Source: Clostridiaceae bacterium (GTDB lineage: Bacteria; Bacillota; Clostridia; Acetivibrionales; Acetivibrionaceae). From it: 47,131 nucleotides of DNA. The stretch spans positions 1 to 47,131 of the forward strand of contig JAAYPF010000205.1 of the NCBI GenBank assembly GCA_012519925.1, read 5' to 3'. Of this stretch, positions 33,926-42,313 are shown piece after piece (position 1 is the first letter of the stretch; the number at the start of each line of letters is the position of its first letter). Position numbers and translations under genes: made by a program. Under the pieces are notes generated by a model. It made no database searches. It was not told the DNA's origin and was given only the letters and a program-made list of their open reading frames with translations.

Positions 33926-34621
33926 GTGAGCGGAAAGATACTAATTGTTGATGATGAGAAAAACATAGTTGATATTTTAAAATTTAATTTAGCTAAAGAA
34001 GGCTTTCAAACTGTTGAAGCGAATGATGGTGAGCAGGCAATAGAATATGCTTTAAAAGAAAAGCCTGATCTTATCCTTCTTGACATAATGTTACCAAAGA
34101 TGGATGGTTTTACAGTATGCCGTAAACTTAGACAAACTATCTCTACTCCTATAATTATGATAACAGCAAAGGAGGAAGAGGTTGATAAGGTTTTAGGTCT
34201 TGAATTGGGTGCGGATGATTACATTACTAAACCTTTTAGTACTAGAGAGTTAATGGCCAGGGTCAAGGCAAATCTTAGGAGGGTTTCAACGGAAAATGCC
34301 GCAACTAAAGAGACAAACTTATTAAGATGCGGAAATCTAGAGATTGATATAGAAAGATATGAAGTTAAAAGGGATGATCAGGTTTTAGAGCTTACTTTAA
34401 GAGAGTTTGAACTGGTCAAATTTCTAGCACTTCAGCAAGGGCAAATATTTTCAAGAGAAAGCTTATTGGAAAAAGTGTGGGGTTATGAATATTATGGTGA
34501 TGTACGTACTGTGGATGTTACAGTCAGAAGGCTTAGAGAAAAGGTAGAGACCGACCCTAGTAATCCATGTTATATTATGACTAAAAGAGGCGTAGGGTAT
34601 TATTTTAATAAAGTTAGTTAA
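33926..34621 (+). CDS. walR: WalR (YycF) response regulator
   Basis: Seen: 231 residues with a GTG start supported by AAGGGGGG. The receiver domain (1-118) has the acidic pair at Asp9/10, phospho-acceptor Asp53 (LILLDIMLP), Thr (MITAKE) and Lys (DYITKPF). An OmpR-type winged helix fills residues about 130-230 (TLREFELVKFLALQQGQIFS, VDVTVRRLREKVE). Known: WalR is the conserved, usually essential controller of wall hydrolases and wall metabolism in Firmicutes. PhoP is very similar, but the following walK-walH-walI-walJ order identifies this as the Wal system. It is first in its operon. Confidence 0.95.
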   Translation: MSGKILIVDDEKNIVDILKFNLAKEGFQTVEANDGEQAIEYALKEKPDLILLDIMLPKMDGFTVCRKLRQTISTPIIMITAKEEEVDKVLGLELGADDYITKPFSTRELMARVKANLRRVSTENAATKETNLLRCGNLEIDIERYEVKRDDQVLELTLREFELVKFLALQQGQIFSRESLLEKVWGYEYYGDVRTVDVTVRRLREKVETDPSNPCYIMTKRGVGYYFNKVS

Positions 34622-34657
34622 TTAATAAGTGATAGCTTTTAAAAATATTAGTTAAGC

Positions 34658-34705
34658 AGGGCGAAATGCCCTCAAAATTTTTACCCACTAAGTTTTTGCG
34701 AGGGC
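34658..34705 (+). promoter_or_regulatory. Mutually exclusive hairpins before walK
   Basis: GCCCTC (34668-34673) can pair upstream with AGGGC (34658-34662) in a tight hairpin, or downstream with GAGGGC (34700-34705). The downstream partner contains the walK ribosome site (ATG at 34710). One fold leaves the site free and the other masks it. It is a possible way to set WalK below or above WalR. Confidence 0.4.
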
Positions 34706-34709
34706 GGAT

Positions 34710-36533
34710 ATGTTTTTTAGGAAACTACAATTTTTAAGAAGTTTACAATGGAGACTCGTTGTTATTTTTGTTCTTGTATCACTTGCATTAATGATTACAG
34801 TGAGCATTTCACTAAACTATTTTATGGAAGCAGTATACTATGAAGACTTTAAAAATAGGATAGATAAAGGTTTTGAAAGCTGGGGTATTGGTGATAATCC
34901 TACAGGAAGCGAAATAATTGGGGATCTAAAGGGTAATTATAGTGATATTAGTCTCTTTATGGTGAGAGACTATGTTACTTATGCAGTAATTGATAAGCGT
35001 TCAAATGATATATTATACTCAAGTGACAATTTATTTGATGAAGATACAGATAAGTTTATTGAAGAAATATTAAATTCAAAGAATTTTTTATCTGCACTTG
35101 CAGGAAAAGACGTAAATGAAGGAAGAGCCATTCATAGTAATGACCGGGTATTCTTTGATTATGCTCGGGGCAAAGGTAATTATATATTATATTTTAGATT
35201 TTATAAAGATGAGTGGGGAGTTGTAATAAACAGCTTTAATAACATTATTCAAAACGCATTTGTTATTGCAGTTATTTTATCTCTTATTTTTGGATACCTG
35301 CTATCAAAGACAATAACCGTACCTATAGTAAATTTGATGCACAAAGCGAGAAATATTGCTCAAGGGGATTTTACTCAGATGGCAGAAGTAAAATCAGAGG
35401 ATGAGATAGGCAAGCTTACTAGAACTTTTAACTATATGGCTAAAGAGCTTAAAAACACACTAAATGAAATTTCCAAAGAGAAGAATAAGATAGAGACTAT
35501 ACTAAACTATATGACCGATGGCGTAATAGCTTTTAATATAGATGGGGAAGTGGTCCATGCCAATCCGGCTTCAAAGCTTATGCTTGGTTTGGATGAATTT
35601 AATATGAATTTTAATGAATTTTCAAGTAGGTTTGATTTAGGTATAACAATAGAAGAGATGCTCTACCTTGAAATATTCAGTACAAAAGAGGCAAACCTGA
35701 GCTTTGACAATAAATATATTCAGATATATTTTGCATTATCAACTGATGAACAAAGGAAAGCAGAAGGTATTATTGCGGTTTTACATGATATTACAGTCCA
35801 GCAAAAGCTGGATAATATGAGACGCGAATTTGTTGCAAATGTTTCGCACGAGCTTAGAACACCTTTGACCTCAATTAAAAGCTACTCAGAGACTCTGATG
35901 GATGGTGCACTTGACGATCCAGAAACAGCACATAGGTTTCTTGAAGTTATAAATTCTGAGGCTGATAGAATGACAAGACTGGTTAAAGATTTGCTACAAC
36001 TTTCTAGATTGGAAAATGAGCAATTACAGTGGAATATTCAGAGTTTTAGCTTTGATAGCCTTATAAGGAGCTCAGTAGAAAAGATTGAACTATCGGCAAA
36101 AGAAAAGGGACAAATTATAGAGTGTTTTTCAATAGGTGATAAACCGCAAGTCTTAGCGGATAAAGATAGAATTGAGCAAGTTATACTTAATGTGCTTACT
36201 AATGCAATCAAATACACTCCTGAAGGGGGCAAAATTGTTGTATATGTAGGAAAGATGTATAGCGATGCCTATGTAAAAGTTGTCGATTCGGGCATAGGAA
36301 TACCTGAAGAGGATATTAAGAGGGTGTTTGAAAGATTTTATAGAGTGGACAAAGCCCGTTCTCGAGAAATGGGAGGAACTGGGCTTGGACTATCTATAGC
36401 TAAGGAAATAGTTGAGGCTCACAAGGGGAGTATTTCAATTACAAGCCAACTTGGCAAAGGTACTGAAGTGACTGTAAGATTGCCTATATATTATGACGAA
36501 CAAGCTTCAAAAGAAGATGTAATTGAATCTTAA
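34710..36533 (+). CDS. walK: WalK (YycG) sensor histidine kinase
   Basis: Seen: 607 residues. Membrane helix about 13-35, an extracytoplasmic domain about 36-180, second helix about 183-205, HAMP about 205-257, PAS-like about 262-370, then the HisKA box VSHELRTPLTSIKSYSETLM with His380. The ATPase part has NVLTNAIKYTPEGG (N box), VDSGIGIPEED (G1) and GGTGLGLSIAKEIVEAHKG (G2). This domain order is that of WalK from Bacillus and Staphylococcus. Known: it phosphorylates WalR in response to wall precursor or hydrolase state and is restrained by WalH and WalI through the membrane helices. The GAGGGCGG before the ATG can be sequestered in a hairpin. Confidence 0.95.
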   Translation: MFFRKLQFLRSLQWRLVVIFVLVSLALMITVSISLNYFMEAVYYEDFKNRIDKGFESWGIGDNPTGSEIIGDLKGNYSDISLFMVRDYVTYAVIDKRSNDILYSSDNLFDEDTDKFIEEILNSKNFLSALAGKDVNEGRAIHSNDRVFFDYARGKGNYILYFRFYKDEWGVVINSFNNIIQNAFVIAVILSLIFGYLLSKTITVPIVNLMHKARNIAQGDFTQMAEVKSEDEIGKLTRTFNYMAKELKNTLNEISKEKNKIETILNYMTDGVIAFNIDGEVVHANPASKLMLGLDEFNMNFNEFSSRFDLGITIEEMLYLEIFSTKEANLSFDNKYIQIYFALSTDEQRKAEGIIAVLHDITVQQKLDNMRREFVANVSHELRTPLTSIKSYSETLMDGALDDPETAHRFLEVINSEADRMTRLVKDLLQLSRLENEQLQWNIQSFSFDSLIRSSVEKIELSAKEKGQIIECFSIGDKPQVLADKDRIEQVILNVLTNAIKYTPEGGKIVVYVGKMYSDAYVKVVDSGIGIPEEDIKRVFERFYRVDKARSREMGGTGLGLSIAKEIVEAHKGSISITSQLGKGTEVTVRLPIYYDEQASKEDVIES

Positions 36534-36539
36534 ATGTCG

Positions 36540-36556
36540 TGTAACAATCTTGTAAC
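36540..36556 (+). promoter_or_regulatory. Candidate WalR box after walK
   Basis: TGTAAC-AATCT-TGTAAC is an exact match, and a perfect direct repeat, for the WalR consensus. It lies 7 nt after the walK stop, before the unknown secreted protein and walH-walI. An AT-rich stretch with TATAAT (36571-36576 region) is downstream, so a WalR-controlled internal promoter is possible. Confidence 0.5.
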
Positions 36557-36638
36557 ATAATTAATATATAATATATTATATGATATTGGGGTTAAAAATT
36601 TTAAGCATAATATTGCTTATAAAAAGGGTGGATGTTAA

Positions 36639-37181
36639 ATGTACAAAAAAATAATTTACATATTTACACTAGTTATATTGATTACTAGTTTCAGTGTTAC
36701 TTCTTTTGCACAAGGTGTTGAAAATCAAAAATTACTTAATCAGTATCCAATTTTATCAGATAAGGCGACAAGCGATACTGAACAGTTTATGGTTACCATA
36801 ACCCGACCAGAAGGGGATGAATCGACATTTAAGAAATCTTATGTTATTTGCGGTAATTCCGTAAACGATGAGATAAGTGTAATGCTTTTGATTTATGACA
36901 ATGATGAGAATAAGTACATACCTTTTGCCAACACAGATGGCGATTACATATGGGATATAGGTGCTTCAGGTATATTTATGAAAGAGGTAATTCTACCTAA
37001 TAAAGGTGCAAATGATGTAAGAATTATTGCCTATAAGAAGAACGAAACGGAAAGCTTGTTAAGCAAAACAAATCTACAGATAAACAGTTTTAAGGTTTCT
37101 GTATTGGATAATGGGATAAAAGAAGCGATAAAAACTGGATTTTTGAAGATTACAGATATGTTGAATGGCTTATTTAAATAG
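36639..37181 (+). CDS. Secreted protein of unknown function within the wal operon
   Basis: Seen: 180 residues with a cleavable signal peptide (hydrophobic core IFTLVILITSFSV, cleavage near SFA, about residue 24). The mature part is a predicted beta-rich domain (EQFMVTITRPEGDESTFKKS, SVMLLIYDNDENKYIPFANT, RIIAYKKNETE) and a C-terminal amphipathic helix (IKEAIKTGFLKITDMLNGLF). I do not recognise the family. Context: it lies between walK and walH, where Bacillus has nothing, and has a WalR box upstream. It might act outside the membrane on WalK or on wall synthesis. An AAGGGTGG ribosome site precedes the ATG. Confidence 0.75.
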   Translation: MYKKIIYIFTLVILITSFSVTSFAQGVENQKLLNQYPILSDKATSDTEQFMVTITRPEGDESTFKKSYVICGNSVNDEISVMLLIYDNDENKYIPFANTDGDYIWDIGASGIFMKEVILPNKGANDVRIIAYKKNETESLLSKTNLQINSFKVSVLDNGIKEAIKTGFLKITDMLNGLFK

Positions 37182-37189
37182 TGTAAGAG

Positions 37190-38662
37190 GTGGCGGATAT
37201 TAAAAAACGGTTTAGATTTGAAAGATTTAAATTGTACATTTTAATAGTCTTGGTTATGACGAGTTTTATACAGGTAGGAATCCTTTGGAATTATCAAAAC
37301 GAAGGGTTACCTACTAATTTTTTATGGAATATTTTTGCAAGCAGTAATAAGAAGGTTCCAAGTGATATAAGCGATTATGTTAAGTTTTTTCGAATTACTG
37401 CTACCGAAGGTTATGACGAATCACATTTTATTATTGATGAGACACACGAACATTATGACAAATTAACTAATGAAGTATTATATTATTTATCTAACTTGTT
37501 GGAAGGGAAGGAAATTCTACGAAGGCAAATTTACCATGAGGAAGACTGGGGCGAAGTAGTTGTAAAAAAGAGTTTTGTGTTTGAATTTAAGACAATAGTA
37601 AACACAAGTACTTTAGCAGCATTACTAAATGTGGAAAGCAACGAAAGTCAGGAATTTAATGGGGTATATAAAGTAGCCTTATTGCCAAGGATAGACTCAA
37701 ACAACAATATTGGTCTATATGTTTATGATGGATCAAGGACATATGGTTATGTCTTGCCATTTTCTGAGAAGGGTTTAAGCAGAGAGAAATATAATGATAT
37801 ATTAATCTCACTTGAAGAGGATGACGGGTATAGCTATGTAGTTATGAACGAATGGATGGGAATTAATAAAACTCCGTATAGAATTAAGCCTGATATTTTG
37901 ATACCTAGAGGAAGTGCTTCCGAAGACTTTCCTGATATTATCAGCACAGTACCACAGATTATACGGGATATTGATACTACTAGTAAGGAAGATCTTGAAA
38001 AGATCGCAGCAAAGGTTTTAGGAAGCGATAAAGAAAGGCTTACTTGGGGAGTTGATTTAGACAACTCTATAGTGTTTAGAAATCCGAGTAAAACCTATAA
38101 GATTCATCGGGATGGGCTTATGGAATATAAGTATTTGTCCCAATACGATAAGGCTGATAAGGGCTCTGAAATAGATGCTCTTCATAGGGCAATTGAATTT
38201 ATTGCTAAGGTAGCGGATTTAGTTAAGGGGGCAGAAATTTATCTGTCAGGAATTAACAGTGATAAAGATGGATATTATACCTTTACTTTTGATTATAAAG
38301 TTAGTCAAAGACCTGTTTCTTTTTTAGAGTATCCAGTAAACACAGGGAAGGAAGCTTTCATAAATAATGCAATTGAGATTAATGCTAATAAAAAGAAAGT
38401 ATTAAGTTGTTATTGGATTCTAAAAGAGTTCTCTGTCGGAAGCAATACTTTAAAAGTAAGGACTTACCCATTTGATTTGCTTGATGATGTTTTTAAAAAG
38501 TACGATCATTTAAATTTCTATAATTTTTCTGTAAAGGATGTTATTACATCCTATGATGCAAAATACAGTAAAAATGAGGAACATTTAAAACCTATTTGGC
38601 TCATAGAAACAATGGATGGAAGGAATTTTACAGTTGAAATGAACGAGATAAAAGGGGAGTAG
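37190..38662 (+). CDS. walH: WalH (YycH)-like regulator of WalK
   Basis: Seen: about 490 residues, one N-terminal membrane helix (FKLYILIVLVMTSFIQVGIL, about 12-32), then a large extracytoplasmic domain with alternating strands and helices. EDFPDIISTVPQIIRDIDTT lies in the middle. Sequence likeness is weak, as is usual for YycH, but size, topology and place before yycI and the MBL gene fit. The start is uncertain: GTG 37190 has the ribosome site AAGAGG overlapping it, so a rare ATT at 37199 or a TTG near 37220 could be used. Known: YycH and YycI form a membrane complex with WalK and lower or raise its activity, depending on species. Confidence 0.8.
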   Translation: MADIKKRFRFERFKLYILIVLVMTSFIQVGILWNYQNEGLPTNFLWNIFASSNKKVPSDISDYVKFFRITATEGYDESHFIIDETHEHYDKLTNEVLYYLSNLLEGKEILRRQIYHEEDWGEVVVKKSFVFEFKTIVNTSTLAALLNVESNESQEFNGVYKVALLPRIDSNNNIGLYVYDGSRTYGYVLPFSEKGLSREKYNDILISLEEDDGYSYVVMNEWMGINKTPYRIKPDILIPRGSASEDFPDIISTVPQIIRDIDTTSKEDLEKIAAKVLGSDKERLTWGVDLDNSIVFRNPSKTYKIHRDGLMEYKYLSQYDKADKGSEIDALHRAIEFIAKVADLVKGAEIYLSGINSDKDGYYTFTFDYKVSQRPVSFLEYPVNTGKEAFINNAIEINANKKKVLSCYWILKEFSVGSNTLKVRTYPFDLLDDVFKKYDHLNFYNFSVKDVITSYDAKYSKNEEHLKPIWLIETMDGRNFTVEMNEIKGE

Positions 38663-38664
38663 CT

Positions 38665-39516
38665 ATGGATTGGGCAAAGGCAAAAAATATACTAATTTTT
38701 ATATTTGTTCTTTTGAACCTTTTTCTTTCTATTACTTTGATTACTTTGTTTAATTCTGATAATATATCTGGGGAAGCGATTGATAACACAGTAAAAGTCC
38801 TTGAAAACCGCGGAATTGTTTTAGATTGCGAAATTCCCTTATATAATAAGGAAATGGGTACCTTAATTAGCACTAATACAATTTTAGATAAAGACTTGAT
38901 AATAAAGAGTTTTTTTGGAGAAGTAAAGTATATAGAGGAGACCTTTAATGAAAGTATAAATGCTGTATGTGGAAATAAAAAGTTGGTGATTGAAAAAGCA
39001 AATACATTTGTTTACAATAATAGTGACCCTAGGGAGGCATTTTATCTAACTGACTCAAAAAGGGTTCAAAACCATCTTGCAAATTTGTTTAAAGAAATGA
39101 AAATACCTTTTGAAAAGTTTTATTTTGATAAGACAGAAGAGACTTCAGAAGGTCAAAAAATATATACTTTTAGACAAAAAAAAGAAGGATTCTGGTTATA
39201 CAGTAATTATGTTGAAGTAGCTATATCACAAAATGGAATTACTTATTTGAAGTATAACAACAGAAATGCTAAAGAGATCTCTGGTAGTCAGAAAATAGTA
39301 CCAGCCTATCAAATACTAGTAAAGAATCTGATAGACGATAGTGGTACAGTTATTAGTAAAATTGATTTGGGATTTGGCGAGCAAGTTGTAGGCGATGATA
39401 CAAAAGTGCTTGATGATATTCCTGTTTGGAGAATTACAGCTAAAAAGTCAGAAAAAATTGTAGAAAGATATTTTAAAGTATATAATGGTGAGGAAGTAAA
39501 ATTAAATGATAAATAA
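38665..39516 (+). CDS. walI: WalI (YycI)-like regulator of WalK
   Basis: Seen: 283 residues starting MDWAKAKNILIFIFVLLNLF, which is the standard YycI opening (short MDW-x-x-x-K-x-I then one membrane helix). An extracytoplasmic domain follows, with YTFRQKKEGFWLYSNYVEVA and the end IPVWRITAKK.EKIVERYF typical of PepSY/YycI folds. It starts two bases after the walH stop, so the two are translationally coupled. Known: it pairs with WalH outside the membrane and contacts WalK helices. AGGGGAG precedes the ATG. Confidence 0.88.
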   Translation: MDWAKAKNILIFIFVLLNLFLSITLITLFNSDNISGEAIDNTVKVLENRGIVLDCEIPLYNKEMGTLISTNTILDKDLIIKSFFGEVKYIEETFNESINAVCGNKKLVIEKANTFVYNNSDPREAFYLTDSKRVQNHLANLFKEMKIPFEKFYFDKTEETSEGQKIYTFRQKKEGFWLYSNYVEVAISQNGITYLKYNNRNAKEISGSQKIVPAYQILVKNLIDDSGTVISKIDLGFGEQVVGDDTKVLDDIPVWRITAKKSEKIVERYFKVYNGEEVKLNDK

Positions 39517-39621
39517 ATTGGTTAATTAGTGATTTTTGGGTGTGTAATTTGATGAAATATAGTAATATAATTAGTATGGTATGTTTTGCCGGTCAAAAGA
39601 AAATGAGTGGGGGCGTTATAT

Positions 39622-40881
39622 TTGGAGAAGTTTTTAATTCGGGGCGGCAAACCGCTTGTTGGAGAAGTAAGTATAAGCGGAGCTAAGAATTCAGTGGTGG
39701 CAATTATACCTGCTGCTTTGTTAGTCGATGGACCCTGTAGAATAGAAAATATTCCTGAAATTAGTGATGTTGGGATTTTAATAGATATATTAACAGAATT
39801 AGGTTGTGAAGTTGAATTTGATGATAAAGACAGTATAAGGATAAATTCGCAATATGTTAAATCAGACACAGCTACATATGATATGATAAAAAGCCTTCGA
39901 GCATCTTACTATTTATTAGGTGCTCTGCTTGGACGGTTTAAAAAAGCGGAAGTGGCTTTTCCTGGTGGATGTGATTTTGGTTATAGACCCATAGATCAGC
40001 ATATTAAAGGGTTTGAAAAATTAGGTGCAAAAGTAGAAATGGATCACGGAATTATAAGACTTGAGGCTGAAAGGCTTGTAGGAAGTCAGGTTTATATGGA
40101 TGTAGTTAGTGTTGGAGCTACTATTAATATTATGCTTGCAGCAGTAAAGGCAGAAGGTACTACTGTAATTGAAAATGCCGCAAAAGAACCGCATGTTGTT
40201 GATGTAGCGAATTTCCTTAATGCAATGGGAGCTAACGTAAAGGGTGCAGGTACCGATGTAATTAAGATTAAAGGAGTATCAAATCTCTCGGGCGGAGCAA
40301 CTCATTGTGTGATACCTGATCAGATAGAGGCTGGTACTTTCATGGTTGCAGCTGCTGCCACAAAAGGGAATCTTACTGTAAGGAATATTATTCCTAAACA
40401 TATGGAGTCACTAAGTGCGAAACTTATTGAAATGGGTGCGGAACTTGAAGAAGGCGGAGATTGGATTAGGGTTAAGGGACCTGAAAACATATTAAAAGCC
40501 AATATCAAAACACTACCATATCCAGGATTTCCAACGGATTTGCATCCACCTGCATCGGTTATGCTGTGTTTGGCAGAAGGGACGAGTACAATCACGGAGG
40601 GAATATGGGATTCAAGGTTTCAATATGTTGATGAATTGAAAAGAATGGGTGCACAAGTAAAAGTTGAGGGAAGAATGGCAGTATTTGAAGGGATTCCAAG
40701 ACTTTCCGGGGCACCGGTAAAAGCCACTGATTTGAGGGCTGGAGCGGCACTGATAATTGCTGGGCTAGTTGCAGAAGGCGAAACTGAAGTATATAATATA
40801 AACTACATAGATAGAGGATATGAATTAATAGAAGAGAAGCTTAGGAGTCTTGGAGCTGATATTACAAGAGTTAAAGACTGA
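39622..40881 (+). CDS. murA: UDP-N-acetylglucosamine 1-carboxyvinyltransferase (MurA)
   Basis: Seen: 419 residues from TTG 39622 (MEKFLIRGGKPLVGEVSISG), the usual MurA opening. The GTG at 39607 is probably part of the ribosome site GTGGGGGC. The KN pair (AKNSVV) and catalytic loop FPGGCDFGYRPIDQHIKGFE with Cys117 are present, so the enzyme should be sensitive to fosfomycin. DLRAGAALIIAGLVAEGETE marks the end of the second domain. Known: first committed step of peptidoglycan synthesis, adding enolpyruvate from PEP to UDP-GlcNAc. It is inserted between walI and walJ here, unlike in Bacillus, where those genes adjoin, so a wall enzyme gene sits within the wall-sensing cluster. Confidence 0.95.
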   Translation: MEKFLIRGGKPLVGEVSISGAKNSVVAIIPAALLVDGPCRIENIPEISDVGILIDILTELGCEVEFDDKDSIRINSQYVKSDTATYDMIKSLRASYYLLGALLGRFKKAEVAFPGGCDFGYRPIDQHIKGFEKLGAKVEMDHGIIRLEAERLVGSQVYMDVVSVGATINIMLAAVKAEGTTVIENAAKEPHVVDVANFLNAMGANVKGAGTDVIKIKGVSNLSGGATHCVIPDQIEAGTFMVAAAATKGNLTVRNIIPKHMESLSAKLIEMGAELEEGGDWIRVKGPENILKANIKTLPYPGFPTDLHPPASVMLCLAEGTSTITEGIWDSRFQYVDELKRMGAQVKVEGRMAVFEGIPRLSGAPVKATDLRAGAALIIAGLVAEGETEVYNINYIDRGYELIEEKLRSLGADITRVKD

Positions 40882-40971
40882 GTTGTAACTACCTATAGCT
40901 TTTTTTAGGTTATTTAAATAATGAATAGTGAAGTTCCGTCATATGGAAATGGATAAACAGGAGAAAAACAA

Positions 40972-41763
40972 ATGATGAAATTTTGTAGTTTATATAGTGG
41001 AAGTAGTGGGAATTGCCTATTTGTATCCGATGGCAAGACAAAGATTTTAGTTGATTGTGGTATGAGTGGCAAGAGGATAATTGAAGCACTTGTTGCCATA
41101 GGAGAGAATCCTTCGGAATTAAGTGCTGTTTTAGTATCTCATGAGCATAGCGATCATATAAGAGGAGCGGGTATACTGTCTAGAAAATTTGACTTACCTA
41201 TTTATGCCAATGAAAATACATGGAACGCTATGGAACAGGCTCTTGGACCTGTAAATATTAAAAATAGAGTATGTTTTGACAACTGCAAAGAGTTTGAGAT
41301 AGGCAATATATATGTTAAAGCATTTCCAATTCCTCATGATGCTATTGATCCTGTGGGATTTAATTTCTTTTTGGACAATAAAAAAGTTACTACTGCTACA
41401 GATATAGGGCATATGACTAATAAGCTTTTAAGCTATTTATTGGGTAGTGATCTTTTGTTAATTGAATCTAACCATGATATTGAAATGTTAAAGGTGGGAC
41501 CATATCCATGGCCACTAAAAAAGAGAATACTAGGCGAGAGAGGACATTTGTCCAATGAAATGGCAGGAAAGGTGGTGGCCTATTTGGCGAAAAACGGTAC
41601 TAAGAAATTTTTGTTAGGGCACTTAAGCAGAGAAAACAATTTTCCTGAGCTTGCCTATCAAACAGTTTACAATGTGCTTAGTGAGAATGACATCAGTGTA
41701 GGAAAAGATATTATGTTGTCGGTGGCTTTACGTGATAGGGTTGGAGCAGTGGTAGAAGTTTAG
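40972..41763 (+). CDS. walJ: WalJ (YycJ) metallo-beta-lactamase-fold protein
   Basis: Seen: 263 residues. The opening KFCSLYSGSSGNCLFVSDGK and metal motif VLVSHEHSDHIRGAG (HxHxDH) are standard, followed by PIPHDAIDPVGF, ATDIGH and LLIESNHD. The late LGHLSRENNFPELAY segment is also conserved. Known: YycJ is a probable 5'-3' DNA exonuclease/MBL phosphodiesterase of uncertain cell role, almost always beside walRK-HI. AGGAGA precedes the ATG pair at 40972, and the gene is 9 nt upstream of rlmH. Confidence 0.93.
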   Translation: MMKFCSLYSGSSGNCLFVSDGKTKILVDCGMSGKRIIEALVAIGENPSELSAVLVSHEHSDHIRGAGILSRKFDLPIYANENTWNAMEQALGPVNIKNRVCFDNCKEFEIGNIYVKAFPIPHDAIDPVGFNFFLDNKKVTTATDIGHMTNKLLSYLLGSDLLLIESNHDIEMLKVGPYPWPLKKRILGERGHLSNEMAGKVVAYLAKNGTKKFLLGHLSRENNFPELAYQTVYNVLSENDISVGKDIMLSVALRDRVGAVVEV

Positions 41764-41772
41764 GAGGATATA

Positions 41773-42252
41773 ATGAAATTAACAGTTATTGCAGTGGGGA
41801 AGCTCAAGGAAAGGTATCTGAAGGAAGGAATAGGTGAATACAATAAGAGACTTTCAAGGTTTTGTGAGCTTCAGATTATAGAGGTTGACGATGAACAGGC
41901 ACCAGAGAATTTAAGTGAGTCCCAAGAAATTCAGGTAAAAAGAAAAGAAGCAGAACGAATTATTAAGAAAGTTAAAGACGGATCGGTCTTGATAGTGCTA
42001 GATCTAAAAGGGAAAAAGCTTAATTCGGAGGGATTTGCAGATAAGCTTAATTCCTTTTTTATTTCTGGTAAATCTCATATCACATTTGTGATTGGAGGTT
42101 CGTTAGGATTAGATGAAGAACTTGTTAAAAGAGCAGACTTTAGGCTATGCTTATCCGATATGACTTTTCCGCACCAGTTGACCAGACTTATTTTACTTGA
42201 ACAGGTTTTTAGGGTTTTTAAAATTCTGAACAATGAGACGTATCACAAATAA
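41773..42252 (+). CDS. rlmH: 23S rRNA (pseudouridine1915-N3)-methyltransferase RlmH
   Basis: Seen: 159 residues, the full family length. The SPOUT pattern is clear: KLTVIAVGKLKERYLKEGIG, VLIVLDLKGKKLNSEGFADK, the trefoil-knot SAM site FVIGGSLGLDEELVKRADF and the end SDMTFPHQLTRLILLEQVFR. Known: methylates Psi1915 in helix 69 of 23S rRNA on the 70S ribosome. It is commonly the last gene downstream of walJ in Firmicutes, as here. AGGAGG precedes the ATG. I see no strong terminator in the 61-nt convergent gap that follows. Confidence 0.96.
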   Translation: MKLTVIAVGKLKERYLKEGIGEYNKRLSRFCELQIIEVDDEQAPENLSESQEIQVKRKEAERIIKKVKDGSVLIVLDLKGKKLNSEGFADKLNSFFISGKSHITFVIGGSLGLDEELVKRADFRLCLSDMTFPHQLTRLILLEQVFRVFKILNNETYHK

Positions 42253-42313
42253 ACTGATAAAAATAAGTGATATATTAAGAGTTTTGTAATGATTCATATG
42301 CTGTGTCAATAGA

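Noticed and set aside
33926-36533. PhoP-PhoR identity for the two-component pair
   Set aside because: Motifs alone do not exclude it, but the following walH, walI, walJ and rlmH genes are specific to the Wal operon, and no pst or other phosphate genes are near.
39607-39621. GTG at 39607 as the murA start
   Set aside because: It would place the GTGGGGGC ribosome site inside the gene and add five residues before the standard MurA opening; TTG 39622 fits better.
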